Assembly (NCBI GenBank): GCA_023410885.1
Contig: JAEYPI010000151.1
Coordinates: 1-5,374 of the forward strand
Reading direction: 5' to 3'
Source: Bacillota bacterium
Lineage (GTDB): Bacteria; Bacillota; Clostridia; DSM-8532
DNA length: 5,374 nucleotides
Every line of letters begins with the position of its first letter. Within the stretch, counting starts at the first letter, position 1. A program made the translations under genes and the position numbers. Of the stretch, positions 5,231 through 5,374 are shown piece after piece. The notes beneath the pieces are model-generated. The model made no database searches and had not been told where the DNA came from. It was given only the letters and a program-made list of their open reading frames with translations.

Positions 5231-5232
5231 CA

Positions 5233-5374
5233 AAAGCGGAGTGTTGTGATAGCGTCAATTTACTGTAGGGAAAAGAAGAATAGACTAATCCTGATTATAT
5301 GTGTTGCCGTTTTGTACTAAATTAGCCTAACATACGCTTGACCCATACGCAAGTTAGTATGTCTTTGTCCACCA
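5233..5374. other. AT-rich stretch with no recognisable gene
   Basis: No reading frame with a start and ribosome binding site is visible on either strand. Two minus-strand frames enter from the right edge and stop after 16 codons (stop at 5322-5324) and 18 codons (stop at 5317-5319); either could be the end of a neighbouring gene, but nothing in the residues is diagnostic. Near the edge there is a short direct repeat, CATACGC (5331-5337 and 5344-5350), and the inverted pair ACATAC (5330-5335) / GTATGT (5357-5362). Confidence 0.5.

Noticed and set aside
5341..5374. CCACCA at the right edge as a tRNA 3' end
   Set aside because: No T-arm sequence (GTTCRA with a flanking 5-bp stem) or acceptor-stem partner is visible upstream.
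5317..5374. Short minus-strand frames entering from the right edge as the end of another gene
   Set aside because: Both alternatives are under 20 codons with no diagnostic residues; chance open frames of this length are expected.

Overview
The window looks like the chromosome of a moderately low-GC Gram-positive anaerobe (Bacillota, Clostridia or Negativicutes type). This rests on strong AAGGAG/GGAGG ribosome binding sites before most genes, sigma-A-like promoters, a QueT-family queuosine-precursor transporter, an HD-GYP protein of clostridial style, and a four-subunit ferredoxin-dependent 2-oxoacid oxidoreductase. Family calls come from motifs recognised by eye; no database search was possible.

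Layout, left to right. (1) 1-371, minus strand: 5' part of a small HD-domain phosphohydrolase gene, cut by the window edge. An extended -10 promoter and a 23-bp direct repeat lie upstream. (2) 372-677: intergenic region with the divergent promoters, then a strongly folded leader of about 125 nt before queT; this is a riboswitch candidate, probably preQ1-type. (3) 678-1169, plus: queT, the membrane substrate-binding component of an ECF transporter for a queuosine precursor. (4) 1298-2386, plus: an HD-GYP-type protein, probably a cyclic-di-GMP phosphodiesterase, with its own promoter. (5) 2382-2421: a perfect 16-bp stem between convergent genes. (6) 5031 down to 2425, minus: a tight four-gene operon in the order ferredoxin (delta), alpha (VorB type), beta (TPP subunit), gamma. 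It encodes a complete 2-oxoacid:ferredoxin oxidoreductase. (7) 5032-5374: a regulatory region with two candidate promoters, a terminator-like hairpin between them and several dyads. No gene could be supported to the right of it.

The oxidoreductase operon is the metabolic core. The alpha and beta chains together would bind TPP and the 2-oxoacid, gamma would help with CoA, and delta would carry electrons from the internal cluster to external ferredoxin. The alpha chain resembles proteins annotated as VorB (branched-chain 2-oxoacid), but substrate cannot be fixed from sequence. The queT and HD-GYP genes are probably separate transcription units.

No new multi-gene system was found. The most interesting material is regulatory: the queT leader, which carries a preQ1-I-like A-rich tail in an architecture that does not match the canonical aptamer, and the symmetric half-sites around the oxidoreductase promoter.
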